DNA of 64,000 nt from Notospermus geniculatus (GCA_002633025.1 NMRB01000851.1:103415-167414), one strand, 5' to 3'. Positions 48,444-60,375 are shown, counted from the stretch's first letter. The notes: generated by a model not told the origin, from the letters alone. Numbers and translations are program-made.

Positions 48444-50584
48444 CTAGGCCCTACACTAGTTCTTTGAATGTCATATTCGTTGAGGCAATTAACAGTTGCA
48501 TAGTGGCACTACCAAGTGATTTCCAAAAACCAAAAGAGCAGAGTATCAGTTCGGATACACCCTGAACAACCATGGATTAACGCTAGATCTACCTGATCCT
48601 CTGATCTAATTTCATAGCAAACATTGGAGTGCCTACATTTTGCCCATGCCGTTTGTGTTGAAAACGCCTTGTACCGAAAGGGTGGGCGAAACGACAAAGA
48701 ACTTGAATGTAAACTTTGAGTGCCATCCAAAGAACTATGCAACTGTCACTAGGCCTACAAAAAAAAATTGCAAAACACATTCAGGAGATGATGCAAACAC
48801 TCGTTTATTTCGTTGTCCAAAACGTCATGTTTTATTCAGAAATTGTACATAGCAATGCGAAAATAAAGTAACCGGTAACCCGTGCCCGCCATATGATAAT
48901 GTATGATGTCACGTGATCCAAGACGCGCCATGTTTTCTTGGTACGAAGAAGTGCGCTCCTCGTGATTGATTTTCTCCCCACAAAAATTACCAACCAAAGG
49001 ATTTTTTTGGGAAAAAACCACCTCAAACGATGGATGTAATCATAAACTACATTATTATCGTAAAAATTTCGAGGAAAATAACGTTACTAACCACGAAAAT
49101 CCAGCCAAAATTCTCAGAGCGCCCGACGGACCTTCTGCTGTCATCGAGATCCGGCGAGAAAGGGAGAGTTTCCCGCCCCGATCGGACCTGCCGAATGTAA
49201 ACATTGTATATTGGTAGTGAAAAGATGGAGCACAAAAAACTCGACCGCCGAGGCGCTCGCGCTAGGCCAAGGCATTCTCATTGAAAAAAGGCAATAAAAA
49301 CACTGTAATCTATGGTATATCGCCTTTTAATGCCAAAGATTCAAGTTGCATAGTTTTTCTGGACATTTTTTGGTCAAATGAGGAAAAAATCTTTGAAAAA
49401 GGTCGCTGCTGGTGTATTTCGCGCAGTCAGGCGCTGGAGTCCATAGCGTGTTGACACTGAACTATTTACGCCCTAAGTTGGGCCGACATGGAAGGATGCA
49501 AAATAAATTTGATCAGTGTCAATCATTTGAATATGACACCTTCGGCCGGCGGGCAAAAAGTAACCCGCGCACTTCTTCTGCAAAAAAGCAAAATCCAGGA
49601 TATGATACCAGTAGGCATGCATGGTAGGCCTAGGCCTATGATCTGGTAGCGAAAAAAATCAACCGAACCGACGAAAATCCTGCGCACAGTTTCACCATCC
49701 AGTCATCCTGACATGCCTGAAATATTCCTTCAAATGTAGGCCTAATAAGCATGAACAATCGCTCGCAAAATAGTTGAAATTAACCGTATCGGCCAGGAAG
49801 ATGTAAAAATTCACCAATGAATCTCAAGGCACACCCAATCATGTTGTCAACTTCTGCAGACTGACTGGACTTTAATATGTTGCAGACGATATTTCAACCA
49901 CGGTCCCTACGAATGACGCCGGTCTCCGGGCATGCATCGGTGCCATCGACGAAGATTATAACAAACCATGGAGACGAGGATGACATATCTAAAAATAGAC
50001 CTGTCATAGTGCGTTTTTACAGTTTATTTCGCCGCCATCATCAATCGGCCTGCCACACCCAATTCACCTTCTCCCGCAATTAATTGGCTATTCCCCTGTT
50101 CCCCGGGTCATTCCTACGCAGATAAATTGTCCTAAAGAATCTCTTTTCTCTTCGAGAAGGAAGCATGTTTTTAGATTAGATTATAGATTAGATTAGGTAT
50201 CCGAGAATATCGGAATACAGTGTATCACGATAATTAAAGCCTTTCGAATCGCGCGCCAATGACGCCACGGTGTTGTTGTTGTCGGCGTCGCATGAACCAG
50301 AGCAAAATTTCCGACTTTGCCTGGCACAAATGATCTGATGATGCAGTATTTCCCCTAATGTAGATCAGAAACATTCTAACAGCATTAAAAAGGAAAACCA
50401 TGTGTATTGATGAACTAGATGGTTGATTTTCTTCTGTTGAATAGGCTAAAATATCCCGTAAAATATGTGGCTTCAGCTATAAATAAGTAGATACAATGTA
50501 TTTCTAGGAAACTGTGAAGTGCTGCCATCTATATGCGAAGACACGTGTGATGTGCAAGAAGTGTTCTGATTTTCCAGTACCTTC

Positions 50585-52855
50585 ATGTTTCGTCGAATTT
50601 CCCTCGGTACTACCACAATACTGAGGTCATCTATCCGCCAGCTGGAAAGAATTCTACTTGGTGGTCAGAAAATCACAAAGAGTGATGGAAAATTGGTTTT
50701 AGTGGAACTACCAAACTGGTACAAAGTTGAACCCTACACAAGCCCAAAATTGAAGTACTTTCAGTGTGTTGTCACCACCATCCTGAGACAGATATTTAGG
50801 CCTACACAAAAACAGATCAGTGATACAACAAGTAAATTCCCTCCTGTGCTCACCCCAGTCATCGGGATGGATATCAGGCCACCAGAGGCTGTGCGTGGAA
50901 TGAAGACACTGGATAAGGATCTGTTCAAGACATCTGTGAAAATCCCGGGGATAAAAGTACCTGCAAAAAATCTTCCTGTTGTCATTAAGAACATCAAGAA
51001 AGAGACCGTGGCAATTCGTAGAGTGAAACCAATAGTTAAACTGGACAGCGATGATGAACTGGCTTCGAGTCATAAACTTATCCTACTGGACCCTGGAAAG
51101 CATCCGGATTCTTCTAGTTTTACGACGACGCAGTTGGAACTGTTCAAGGACAATGATGTTGATATGTCACATTTTGCATTTTATGACATTGACCTCGGCT
51201 ATGAAAACTGGCCTGCTGACGAAATATTACGTGCTATACTGCCAGTTGATCAAGAAAGTGTGTCGGGCTTCTCTCTCATTGGACACATAGCTCATCTGAA
51301 TTTGAGATCTTATGCTCTTGAGTACAAGAATATCATAGGTAGGCCAACCATATACCAAACCAAACTATCATTCTCAGTCTCTGTCATTGACTGCATGAAG
51401 GATCAATCGTCTTCCTATCTTTGAAACTTTGTTTCTGACCATGGCTTCATAGACCCTAACTTCATGTTCACTTCGTTCTCAATCCCCGTCTACTAGGAAC
51501 ATAAAAATAAAAAAATTGGAGGGGGGGGTCATCCCGATCTTTCATGAAAAATCATCACACACCAGTCGCTTCATTTGTGTCATTTTTGTTCCAGGAGAAG
51601 TAATTCTTGACAAGACCTCCACAGTCCGCACCGTTGTGAACAAGCTTGATACAATTGACAATACATTCAGGAACTTTAACTTGGAGGTCCTTGCTGGTGA
51701 AGCCAACTTCATTACCACAGTCAAAGAGAATGGAAGTGTCTTTGAAATGGACTTTTCTAAGGTCTATTGGAATTCAAGGTTATGTAAGTGGTGTACCTTT
51801 TCTCACAGGTTGCTCATTGTTTATTTAAAGCCCCACAGTATTGAATTTTACGATATTTTCAAAACGTTAGGAGAGTGCACATAGAGGTCCCATAGCCTCG
51901 TGAAGGTCCCCAAAATGCTTGCCTGAACGCACTTCACAGAATCAAGGCCTAGTTTTCAGCACGCATTCGAAAACACTGCAGGGAGAGCTCTAATGTATTC
52001 TGACAGAGCGTAGTACATTTTACACTACGCTGACGTCGTCCGAGAATCGCGGCGATGATTTGCGTTTTTCACATTCAATACAGTGGGGCTTTAAGGTATT
52101 GGAGTAGTAGCGCCATCTCATGGCGACCGTGATATCAATAGACTCCTCATTGACATGATTTGTCAACTTGTATCAAATGTCGCACAGACTTTCATTTCCT
52201 TGTCTGTTTTTCAGCCACAGAACACCAGCGAATTCTGGATCAGCTCCAAAATAATGATGTTGTTTATGATGTCTTCGCCGGGATTGGTCCCTTCGCTATT
52301 CCAGCCGCCAAGAAAGGATGCGTTGTCACCGCTAACGACCTCAATCCAGATTCATACAAATGGTTGCAACACAACGTGAAGAAAAACAAGATTAAAACTG
52401 ACATTTCAACTCATAATTTAGATGGTCGAGATTTCATTACGAACATTGTGAAACCAGACTTAGTAAAACGTCTGAATAGCGAAGATATTAATCAAAATAA
52501 GATTCATTTTGTCATGAATCTTCCTGCTCTTGCAATAGAATTCCTTGATACTTTTCTAGGACTTCTTGAAGATGAGAGAGTTGATCATTTCACTGATTTG
52601 ATGGTTCATTGTTACTGCTTCAGTAAGGAAGATGATCATGTTAAAGATGTTCGGGAGAGAGTTGAACAGTCTCTGGGTTTAAAACTTGCTGATGATCTTG
52701 TGATAAGACATGTCCGACACGTTGCTCCCAAAAAGGAAATGCTGTGTGCTGAATTTTTTTTGTCAGAAGATCTACTTATGAGAAAATGTGAGGAACCGCC
52801 GAGGAAAAAAGTGAAGACCGATGATGACAATGATATAATCTCTGTAGCTGTATGA
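50585..52855 (+). CDS. TRMT5: TRMT5, tRNA (guanine37-N1)-methyltransferase, copy 1
   Basis: Three exons (50585-51338, 51595-51783, 52215-52855), all GT-AG and in phase, give 527 residues (human about 509). The enzyme methylates N1 of G37 in tRNAs that read CNN and some other codons, using S-adenosylmethionine, and prevents +1 frameshifting. The arginine-rich start ([16 protein letters not shown]) fits a mitochondrial presequence, as the animal enzyme serves nucleus/cytosol and mitochondria. Family marks are [29 protein letters not shown], the SAM-binding [12 protein letters not shown] (333-344), [12 protein letters not shown] and [10 protein letters not shown] (NLPA at 416-419). The lysine-rich, acidic C-terminus ([13 protein letters not shown]) resembles a nuclear signal. 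The ATG is preceded by an in-frame stop in this copy. Intron 2 holds a TTAA MITE. It is one of two tandem copies. Confidence 0.96.
51825..52094. repeat. TTAA MITE in TRMT5 intron 2, copy 1
   Basis: The element begins TTAAAGCCCCACAGTATTGA and ends ATACAGTGGGGCTTTAA, a 22-bp inverted terminus with about one mismatch, including TTAA. The interior contains CGTAGTACATTTTACACTACG, itself nearly palindromic. The same insertion is present in the second TRMT5 unit, so it predates the duplication. Confidence 0.85.
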
Positions 52856-52961
52856 CTGTAGTCAGGGGGACATACCCGGTACTATGCTTGTATTTTAACA
52901 GAATTGATACTTGTATGTTGTGTAGGCGGCTGCCTCAGGCCACTGTTGTAAGTCTGGACTA

Positions 52962-52967
52962 AATAAA
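52962..52967 (+). terminator. TRMT5 copy 1 polyadenylation signal
   Basis: AATAAA about 107 bp after the TRMT5 stop codon, in the sequence GGACTAAATAAATATT. It is repeated at 57035 in copy 2. Confidence 0.65.
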
Positions 52968-53000
52968 TATTTTTCAGAAGATGTTTTAACAGATCAGTTG

Positions 53001-53228
53001 TCATACGTCTTCAGCAGCAGACTTGAAGTCAGCTTGGAAATAAACAGTGGCGGGACCTCGCCTTCCCCCAGATAAAACACATAACGCTTCTGCTAGGATA
53101 TGTTCTGGTAGACCAAAGGACATCAGGATGATCTTCTGCCAGTGATCGTACGTCATATTTACGATAGGGAGACTGTCCCCTTCTCCCTCAACGAGACAAC
53201 TATTTTTACACCAGTCATTTGTCTTCAT
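53001..53228 (-). CDS. Unrecognised 75-codon open frame downstream of TRMT5 copy 1
   Basis: The frame runs from an ATG at 53228 to a stop at 53001 and encodes GLPEHILAEALCVLSGG and GPATVYFQADFKSAAEDV. It looks protein-like but matches no family I know. It is present in the second unit (57074-57301) with one Val-to-Ile change; since that unit is nearly identical throughout, this is no evidence of constraint. It may simply be TRMT5 3' flank. Confidence 0.2.
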   Translation of the reverse strand: MKTNDWCKNSCLVEGEGDSLPIVNMTYDHWQKIILMSFGLPEHILAEALCVLSGGRRGPATVYFQADFKSAAEDV

Positions 53229-53833
53229 TTACCATTCAACGTGAACACCATAATCATTTCTCCTAACCCATTATTTCAACAAAGAGAACCTTTTTCCTCA
53301 GGAAGGTGACTTTTATTCAATAAAAATACATGTATATAAGTTAAATCAATGGCTGATTCAGGCACAGAAACATGTTGATGCCTCTCAATATGTATTTGAC
53401 ACCAGTACTAAGTGTCATCTTGATTAAAAGAATAACTGAAACTCAAGTTTCGCTGATACAATCCTCAGTGTGAATCTGTGCCTTTGTTTCTTCTCTTATC
53501 AGCGCAGAAAATTGTTATCTTCCATTCATTCGAATTTCAGACACGAATGGAGTTACTTAAGATGTTACTTTTTCACCAAGTAAACCACACAGTTTTCTCA
53601 CCAAGTAAACCACACAGTTTTCTAACAATGTTCTCCCTCCTCCAAAATCAAAGATGACAAATAATAAATGCATCCATTCGGGAATGCGTTCCAACATGAT
53701 ATGATCATCTACTTCTCATGCAGATTACCACAAAGATGGTTCCACATGTGATATTTTGAGTGCCACAGTGGTAACCCGTACAATTTTCCCAACAACTGCT
53801 ATTACGGTATACTAAGTATTGCTTTGATTGCCT

Positions 53834-53834
53834 N
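53834..53834. other. Single N at the junction of the two TRMT5 units
   Basis: The sequence reads GATTGCCT, N, CTCGCAAAATAG. The N falls exactly where unit 1 ends and unit 2 starts, which marks an assembly join rather than continuous sequence. Confidence 0.95.
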
Positions 53835-54668
53835 CTCGCAAAATAGTCGAAATTAACCGTATCGGCCAGGAAGATGTAAAAATTCACCAATGAATCTCAA
53901 GGCACACCCAATCATGTTATTGTCAACTTCTGCAGACTGACGGGACTTGTGTTGCAGACGATATTTCAACCACGGTCCCTACGAATGGCGCCGGTCCCCG
54001 GGCATGCATCGGTGCCATCGACGAAGATGATAACAAACCATGGAGACGAGGATGACATATTTGACATGTCTAAAAATTGACCTGTCATAGTGCGTTTTTA
54101 CAGTTTATTTCGCGGCCATCATCAATCGGCCTGCCACACCCAATTCACCTTCTCCCGCAATTGGCTATTTCCCTGTTCCCCCGGGTCATTCCTATACGCA
54201 GATAAATTGTCCTAAAGAATCTCTTTTCTCTTCGAGAAGGAAGCATGTTTTTATATTAGATTATAGATTAGATTAGGTATCCGAGAATATCGGAATACAG
54301 TGTATCACGATAATTAAAGCCTTTCGAATCGCGCGCCAATGACGCAACGTTGTTGTTGTTGTCGGCGTTGCATATTAACTAGAGCGAAATTTCCAACTTT
54401 GCCTGGCACAAATGATGCAGTATTTCAGGCCTCTCACTGTTTTAATGATCACCTAATGTAGATCAGAAACATTCTAACAGCATTAAAAAGGAAAACCATG
54501 TGTATTGATGAACTAGATGGTTGCTTTTCTTCTGTTGAATTGGCTAAAATGTGGCTTCAGCTGTAAATAAGTAGATACAATGTATTTCTAGGAAACTGTG
54601 AAGTGCTGCCATCTATATGCGAAGACACGTGTGATGTGCAAAAAGTGTTCTGCTTTTCCTGTACCTTC

Positions 54669-56928
54669 ATGTTTCGTCGAATTTCCCTCGGTACTACCAC
54701 AATACTGAGGTCATCTATCCGCCAGCTGGAAAGAATTCTACTTGGTGGTCAGAAAATCACAAAGAGTGATGGAAAATTGGTTTTAGTGGAACTACCAAAC
54801 TGGTACAAAGTTGATCACTACACAAGCCCAAAATTGAAGTACTTTCAGTGTGTTGTCACCACCATCCTGAGACAGATATTTAGGCCTACACAGAAACAGA
54901 TCAGTGATACAAGTAAATTCCCTCCTGTGCTCGCCCCAGCAATCGGGATGGATATCAGGCCACCAGAGGCTGTGCGTGGAATGAAGACACTGGACAAGGA
55001 TCTGTTCAAGACATCTGTGAAAATTCCGGGGATAAAAGTACCTGCAAAAAATCTTCCTGTTGTCATTAAGAACATCAAGAAAGAGACCGTGGCAATTCGT
55101 AGAGTGAAACCAATAGTTAAACTGGACAGCGATGATGAACTGGCTTCGAGTCATAAACTTATCCTACTGGACCCTGGAAAGCATCCGGATTCTTCTAGTT
55201 TTACGACAACGCAGTTGGAACTGTTCAAGGACAATGATGTTGATATGTCACATTTTGCATTTTATGACATTGACCTCGGCTATGAAAACTGGCCTGCTGA
55301 CGAAATATTACGTGCTATACTGCCAGTTGATCAAGAAAGTGTGTCGGGCTTCTCTCTCATTGGACACATAGCTCATCTGAATTTGAGGTCTTACGCTCTT
55401 GAGTACAAGAATATCATAGGTACCGTATACAAAACCACCATTCTCACTGTCTCTCCATCATGACACCATGAAGGATCAATTGTCTTCCTATCTTTGAAAC
55501 TTTGTTTCTGACCATGGCTTCATAGACCCTAACTTCATGTTCACTTCGTTCTCAACCCCCGTCTACTGGGAACATAAAAATAAAAAAATTGGAGGGGGGG
55601 GTCATCCCGATCTTTCATGAAAAATCATCACACACCAGTCGCTTCATTTGTGTCATTTTTGTTCCAGGAGAAGTAATTCTTGACAAGACCTCCACAGTCC
55701 GCACCGTTGTGAACAAGCTTGATACAATTGACAATACATTCAGGAACTTTAACTTGGAGGTCCTTGCTGGTGAAGCCAACTTCATTACCACAGTCAAAGA
55801 GAATGGAAGTGTCTTTGAAATGGACTTTTCTAAGGTCTATTGGAATTCAAGGTTATGTAAGTGGTGTACCTTTTCTCACAGGTTGCTCATTGTTTATTTA
55901 AAGCCCCACAGTATTGAATTTTACGATATTTTCAAAACGTTAGGAGAGTGCACATAGAGGTCCCATAGCCTCGTGAAGGTCCCCAAAATGCTTGCCTGAA
56001 CGCACTTCACAGAATCAAGGCCTAGTTTTCAGCACGCATTCGAAAACACTGCAGGGAGAGCTCTAATGTATTCTGACAGAGCGTAGTACATTTTACACTA
56101 CGCTGACGTCGTCCGAGAATCGCGGCGATGATTTGCGTTTTTCACATTCAATACAGTGGGGCTTTAAGGTATTGGAGTAGTAGCGCCATCTCATGGCGAC
56201 CGTGATATCAATAGACTCCTCATTGACATGATTTGTCAACTTGTATCAAATGTCGCACAGACTTTCATTTCCTTGTCTGTTTTTCAGCCACAGAACACCA
56301 GCGAATTCTGGATCAGCTCCAAAATAATGATGTTGTTTATGATGTCTTCGCCGGGATTGGTCCCTTCGCTATTCCAGCCGCCAAGAAAGGATGCGTTGTC
56401 ACCGCTAACGACCTCAATCCAGATTCATACAAATGGTTGCAACACAACGTGAAGAAAAACAAGATTAAAACTGACATTTCAACTCATAATTTAGATGGTC
56501 GAGATTTCATTACGAACATTGTGAAACCAGACTTAGTAAAACGTCTGAATAGCGAAGATATTAATCAAAATAAGATTCATTTTGTCATGAATCTTCCTGC
56601 TCTTGCAATAGAATTCCTTGATACTTTTCTAGGACTTCTTGAAGATGAGAGAGTTGATCATTTCACTGATTTGATGGTTCATTGTTACTGCTTCAGTAAG
56701 GAAGATGATCATGTTAAAGATGTTCGGGAGAGAGTTGAACAGTCTCTGGGTTTAAAACTTGCTGATGATCTTGTGATAAGACATGTCCGACACGTTGCTC
56801 CCAAAAAGGAAATGCTGTGTGCTGAATTTTTTTTGTCAGAAGATCTACTTATGAGAAAATGTGAGGAACCGCCGAGGAAAAAAGTGAAGACCGATGATGA
56901 CAATGATATAATCTCTGTAGCTGTATGA
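54669..56928 (+). CDS. TRMT5: TRMT5, tRNA (guanine37-N1)-methyltransferase, copy 2
   Basis: Exons 54669-55419, 55668-55856 and 56288-56928 give 526 residues, all junctions intact. It differs from copy 1 only in exon 1: VDHYTSP for VEPYTSP, one Thr fewer in ISDTSK, and LAPAIGMD for LTPVIGMD. Exons 2 and 3 encode the same protein, including [12 protein letters not shown] and [10 protein letters not shown], so both copies look functional by sequence. Here an upstream in-frame ATG at 54603 would add 22 residues, but copy 1 has a stop in that stretch, so the MFRR start is preferred. It may be a true paralogue or the second haplotype placed in tandem. Confidence 0.93.
55898..56167. repeat. TTAA MITE in TRMT5 intron 2, copy 2
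   Basis: Same insertion site, ends and interior as 51825-52094, carried within the duplicated unit. Confidence 0.85.
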
Positions 56929-57034
56929 CTGTAGTCAGGGGGACATACCCGGTACTATGCTTGTATTTTAACAGAATTGATACTTGTATGTTGTGTAGGC
57001 GGCTGCCTCAGGCCACTGTTGTAAGTCTGGACTA

Positions 57035-57040
57035 AATAAA
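57035..57040 (+). terminator. TRMT5 copy 2 polyadenylation signal
   Basis: AATAAA about 107 bp after the second TRMT5 stop codon, in the same context as at 52962. Confidence 0.6.
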
Positions 57041-58205
57041 TATTTTTCAGAAGATGTTTTAACAGATCAGTTGTCATACGTCTTCAGCAGCAGACTTGAA
57101 GTCAGCTTGGAAATAAACAGTGGCGGGACCTCGCCTTCCCCCAGATAAAACACATAACGCTTCTGCTAGGATATGTTCTGGTAGACCAAAGGACATCAGG
57201 ATGATCTTCTGCCAGTGATCGTACGTCATATTTATGATAGGGAGACTGTCCCCTTCTCCCTCAACGAGACAACTATTTTTACACCAGTCATTTGTCTTCA
57301 TTTACCATTCAACGTGAACACCATAATCATTTCTCCTAACCCATTATTTCAACAAAGAGAACCTTTTTCCTCAGGAAGGTGACTTTTATTCAATAAAAAT
57401 ACATGTATATAAGTTAAATCAATGGCTGATTCAGGCACAGAAACATGTTGATGCCTCTCAATATGTATTTGACACCAGTACTAAGTGTCATCTTGATTAA
57501 AAGAATAACTGAAACTCAAGTTTCGCTGATACAATCCTCAGTGTGAATCTGTGCCTTTGTTTCTTCTCTTATCAGCGCAGAAAATTGTTATCTTCCATTC
57601 ATTCGAATTTCAGACACGAATGGAGTTACTTAAGATGTTACTTTTTCACCAAGTAAACCACACAGTTTTCTCACCAAGTAAACCACACAGTTTTCTAACA
57701 ATGTTCTCCCTCCTCCAAAATCAAAGATGACAAATAATAAATGCATCCATTCGGGAATGCGTTCCAACATGATATGATCATCTACTTCTCATGCAGATTA
57801 CCACAAAGATGGTTCCACATGTGATATTTTGAGTGCCACAGTGGTAACCCGTACAATTTTCCCAACAACTGCTATTACGGTATACTAAGTATTGCTTTGA
57901 TTGCCTCATATGTCACCACATAGAATTTGCTGACTGCGTACTGGTAAAGCCAGTTAGAGATTGGCTTTGACAGACTATCGAATCAGTCACAATGGCACAA
58001 TTTCATTCAGACAGCAGGGAGGACTCTCCTTTCTCTCCTCATCACTAACTTTGATGAAGAGTACATGTAAGTTTCAAAAATTAAAACATTCTAAAACAAA
58101 ACAGAATCCTAACCCAGGGAAAAATTAACCTAAGTTTGGAACATTTTCCATAGCACAGTCCAAGATGCAATGCAAAAAAATACCGTGATATGATCACCCA
58201 AACTC

Positions 58206-58444
58206 CAATAGACGATATCACTCCAAAAGAGTGCAGCACCTGGTAGTAGCGTCATGACGTCCTGCATGTCATTGCACGACGTCTTGACATGAGATGGAAA
58301 AAAAATCAAATTGTTTCCCGACGTCCTGATCGCTGAAACAACTGGATTTTTTTATAGTCACGTCATGGAGTTCAGAAATGACGTGCGGGACGTCATGACG
58401 CTACTACCGTCAGGTGCTGCACTCTTGGAGTGATAGAGTCTATT
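58206..58444. repeat. Long-armed inverted-repeat element with TGACGTC motifs
   Basis: AATAGACGATATCACTCCAA, AGAGTGCAGCACCT and GTAGTAGCGTCATGACGTCC on the left are mirrored at the right end; arms extend about 60 bp with a short indel. TGACGTC, the core of the CRE site, occurs in both arms. It lies downstream of ELOF1. Confidence 0.85.
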
Positions 58445-58735
58445 CTTTGAATCTTGTTGTCTCAATCAACTTCGACTGTCCAACAGACGGAAAAACAATG
58501 AGTACTTCAAGTGACGACCCCCTCATCTTGATATGATGATTCAGCAACAACTCTTGCAAGTCAGAAAAGAATATTCCTCTCTGAATTTAACACTACTGCA
58601 CAAAAACTTTCTTAAAACAAAACTCAATCTGATGGAAGCCGCTTGTTGAACCCACAGAGGGTTGTCCATTTGAAGATTTTGAATGCCATCGACATATACA
58701 TTTGAACCAGTGATGTGAACTCCATGGGCCGGATG

Positions 58736-59566
58736 CTATGCATTGGCAGATTCACAGGCATCAATCCAGTCGCTGTAGACATCAATGGGTTCTGACAGAT
58801 CTGGTGTGAGGTCAAGGTCAATTGTAGATAGATTTATGATCAGATATTGGACTCGCTCTCAGATTGACAGATGGAAGTTGTCAGCTCGGTCATTTGACAG
58901 ATGACTGCATATTGCATACAGAAAACAAGACAAAATGGCAGACTCAATGGGCAGACCTGGGGCGACCGCCACGAAACCACGATAGCACTAACAGGGCCTA
59001 ACAGAGAAATTCTGTAATGTTAAAAGCCATTGCATACCTCTCTGTTAGGCACTGTTATTGCTATCGGAGTTTCGTGGCGGCCCGCCCAGACTGATAAGAG
59101 AATGTTGGAAAGGATACAATTAATTGTTGTTTGGAATCCCTCAACACACACTCGGCAAGACACAAGACCAGTGTTCCGTTGTCGGTCCCTGCAAGAGAAA
59201 ACAGAACATTGATTTTATTCAAGCCTCAAGATTGATCGAGAAACAATGAAGAAATCCAAGATCAAACTTTGTGGAACAATGCCAATGAGGCTAAAATTCT
59301 GTGTATAATATGGAAATGACAATGCTTTAAAAGTGTTCACAGAGTTAGTCTGCAATGGTTTAGGTTCGACTGACCAACAGCATGGATCCTTCCCCAAGCC
59401 AAAATGAAGTGTGAAATTGCTAGTCTCAGAGCTCATTCAGATGATCTTACATTTTCACATCACAGGATTTCTCGTGGTTACAAAATGGGCAGTTGAACAC
59501 AGTCTCCAGTGGCTCCACCATCTTCTTCTTTGGTGGGGGCTTTGCTGCTTTCCTTCTGCGTCCCAT
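58736..59566 (-). CDS. ELOF1: ELOF1, transcription elongation factor 1 homologue
   Basis: Three minus-strand exons, 59566-59451, 59188-59118 and 58800-58736 (TAG), give 83 residues, exactly the usual length. The small zinc-ribbon protein binds elongating RNA polymerase II and is known to support elongation and transcription-coupled repair in the nucleus. The basic start [16 protein letters not shown] is family-typical. Zinc ligands are Cys26/Cys29 ([14 protein letters not shown]) and Cys50/Cys53 ([10 protein letters not shown]). The tail [16 protein letters not shown] is nearly invariant in the family. Junction phases fit: AT/G GAC and T/AT CTG. An acceptor (CATTTCAACAG) eight bases before the ATG suggests an upstream non-coding exon. 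Intron 2 contains an inverted-repeat element. ELOF1 is convergent with TRMT5. Confidence 0.96.
58956..59089. repeat. Hairpin element in ELOF1 intron 2
   Basis: GACCGCCACGAAACCACGAT, AGCACTAACAGGGCCTAACAGAGA on the left pair with TCTCTGTTAGGCACTGTTAT and ATCGGAGTTTCGTGGCGG on the right. Its edge lies about 30 bp from the donor of ELOF1 exon 2. Confidence 0.85.
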
Positions 59567-60375
59567 CTTTACACTGTTGAAATGAAACAGACATAATTTA
59601 ATTAAACATGGGCCACAGGTGGAATAGCCAAGTTAACACAAAACAGCAACAGCAGGCCCTGTCACTACATGACATCCCTAGCCCAGGGTTCTGCCCAGGA
59701 CTGACTGAGTTCCGGACGGAAGGGGGGTCTGGGGGCCCTCCCCCCGAAAAATTTGAAATCTAGACTTGCTGAGATACGATTTCCTGGCACCTGGGAGTCG
59801 AAATAATGAGCTTCTATCAATAAAGTCATCCTCGTTTGGCGCCAAATGACCCCGATCCACTCTATTGCAAAAGCATCCTGCCGTTGTTGTTGTTGGTCAG
59901 AACTGTGACCATGGTGTCAGGAAGCCCCGCCGTGGGAAGCACATTTTGTGAATGGGAACAGAATGGAAATTCAGAAGTGATTAGTGTGCGTAGCGGGCAT
60001 CTCTCTTGGTACACTTCGTTAGTTCACCAGATCACTCTACTCACTCAACCTGCATAAATTACCGGTCTGGATTGGGTGAAGATAGGCACAATATACGAGC
60101 AGATTACTTTCTCTTATGAAGATTTTATTGAAGTTCTACACATTTTTATTGACTTTTTAAAAAAAAAATTGGGCTGGTCGGAAAATACTCCTTTTAGGCT
60201 GAGTGCCAGTCAGCATTTCTGCGTCCTGGACGGCGCCAACCAGGCAGCGGCAGAACCCTGCTAGCCCTCCTCCTGTCCCTTTTGACCATGTGTCATTATG
60301 TTTTATTTAAAAATGTTACCGGTAGGGCTGAGTCACTTACTCATGATCTATCAAATCTAGATGTCAGAGCAACAT

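Larger units (their letters stand above)
42127..49761. other. No confident gene; repeats and an assembly gap
   Basis: Apart from the minisatellite, the palindrome and the gap at 47107-47559, I find no recognisable protein. A few minus-strand segments have acceptor and donor at both ends (for example 47929-48005, TTTTTTCAG ... CAG/GTAAGA), but they do not assemble into a known family. A 113-codon minus frame at 42737-43078 is also unrecognised. Confidence 0.5.
49762..53833 (+). repeat. TRMT5 tandem duplication, unit 1
   Basis: This 4,072-bp unit starts CTCGCAAAATAGTTGAAATT and ends GCTTTGATTGCCT. It contains the whole first TRMT5 gene, its upstream region and about 1 kb downstream. Unit 2 follows after a single N. 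Confidence 0.95.
53835..57906 (+). repeat. TRMT5 tandem duplication, unit 2
   Basis: Also 4,072 bp, same start and end as unit 1. Its 5' part differs from unit 1 by many substitutions and small indels (offset rises from 4073 to 4084 and returns to 4073). From roughly 51420/55490 onward the two units are almost identical. Confidence 0.95.

Noticed and set aside
53001-53228. Conserved minus-strand gene next to TRMT5, because both units keep the frame
   Set aside because: The 3' halves of the units are almost identical throughout, so an unchanged frame carries no information. It is kept only as a low-confidence feature.
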